Assembly (NCBI GenBank): GCA_002377605.1
Contig: DFQD01000173.1
Coordinates: 1-6,067 of the forward strand
Reading direction: 5' to 3'
Source: Gammaproteobacteria bacterium UBA3498
GTDB lineage: Bacteria > Pseudomonadota > Gammaproteobacteria > Pseudomonadales > Pseudohongiellaceae
Length of the DNA stretch: 6,067 nt
In this document: one piece after another, positions 5,712 through 6,067 of the stretch
Layout of the letters: each line of letters starts with the position of its first letter
Numbering within the stretch: position 1 is the stretch's first letter
Made by a program: the position numbers and the translations under genes
The notes under the pieces: model-generated
What the model was told of the DNA's origin: nothing
Databases searched by the model: none
What the model saw: only the letters and a program-made list of their open reading frames with translations

Positions 5712-6067
5712 ATGAAATTAGTGCAAAGCATTGCATTCGGAATCGTCGCAATCGCCCTATCCACGGGGGTTTTTGCTCAGGATGTAGAAATTACTTATAA
5801 CGAGCACGTTGGACGAATCATTAACGAAAATTGCGTGGTCTGCCACCGTGAGGGGGGCATTGGTCCAATGCAATTTGAGAACTACGATCAAGTTCGCCCG
5901 TGGGCACCATTGATTCAGCTGAAGGTAGCTAGCGGTGAAATGCCTCCTTATGCTTACGATCATGGTATTGGTATCCAGGATCTCAAAGGCGATTGGCGCC
6001 TTGCTCAGGAAGAGATAGATACCATTACTCAGTGGGTCAATAACGGTTCGCCCCTAGGCCCTGTGGA
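5712..6067 (+). CDS. Exported cytochrome c-domain protein, 3' end outside window (probable haem c / PHM-like fusion)
   Basis: Only the first 118 codons are present, with no stop before the window end. Residues 1-22 form a signal peptide ending in VFA/QD. The mature part starts directly with a cytochrome c-like domain: haem attachment C41-VV-C44-H45, then GGIGPM, RPWAPLI (63-69) and probable axial M77 in EMPPY. The helix EEIDTITQWVNNGSP closes the domain. The same elements are in the 564-residue protein (ENCxxCHRxGGxGP, MPP, TxxxxWxxxGxP), and the distance from the first haem Cys to the MPP Met is 36 residues in both, so the two domains are homologous. Known relatives with the RPWA...MPP...GIQ pattern usually carry a PHM-like copper monooxygenase domain after the haem domain; that part would be downstream of the window and is inferred. 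Unlike the divergent homologue it has no redoxin domain. Its likely role is periplasmic electron transfer or oxidation. Confidence 0.85.
   Translation, partial: MKLVQSIAFGIVAIALSTGVFAQDVEITYNEHVGRIINENCVVCHREGGIGPMQFENYDQVRPWAPLIQLKVASGEMPPYAYDHGIGIQDLKGDWRLAQEEIDTITQWVNNGSPLGPV

Noticed and set aside
5757..5963. Minus-strand 68-codon open frame over the partial cytochrome gene
   Set aside because: The plus strand here encodes a signal peptide and CxxCH haem domain with a good ribosome binding site, so this frame is a shadow.

Overview
The window looks like part of the chromosome of a heterotrophic Gram-negative bacterium with mid-range base composition. A marine or aquatic gammaproteobacterium is my best guess. 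That rests on the style of the proteins: Sec-type signal peptides, c-type haem motifs and a periplasmic copper-enzyme-like fold. No marker gene fixes the taxonomy. There are no RNA genes, insertion sequences or CRISPR repeats. Five protein-coding genes are supported, one of which runs off the right edge.

Left part (93-1349, minus): a 12-helix major facilitator transporter of the monocarboxylate/oxalate-formate type. It is separated by about 200 bp from the next gene, a gap that holds a near-perfect 16-bp dyad and a 9-bp tandem repeat. Middle (4305 down to 1551, minus): a two-gene operon. The first gene encodes an exported redoxin / cytochrome c / PHM-like copper monooxygenase fusion of 564 residues. 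Nineteen bases after its stop codon comes a cytoplasmic 346-residue protein that I cannot assign to a function.

Right part (4533 onward, plus): divergent from that operon lies a secreted 314-residue protein with a GWxxNPDGT-like opening and a C-terminal CCWTN motif. It is followed by a convincing intrinsic terminator. Then comes a second exported protein with a CxxCH haem site, cut by the window end. Its haem domain matches the one in the 564-residue protein, with identical spacing from CxxCH to the MPP motif. It may therefore be a paralogue that continues into its own PHM-like domain outside the window.

Taken together, 1551-6067 reads as a divergent locus for a periplasmic redox system: two haem c / copper-monooxygenase-like proteins, a secreted partner of unknown function and one cytoplasmic protein. 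The transporter may import or export the small molecule involved, but only proximity supports that link. The most notable detail is in the 564-residue protein. The HxH pair expected to bind the catalytic copper (CuM) is replaced by R471-M-N473, while the other copper ligands (H346, H347, H406, M553) appear to be kept. A cluster H451-xx-H454-xx-H457 lies just before the altered site. The protein may be a catalytically altered or repurposed member of its family.
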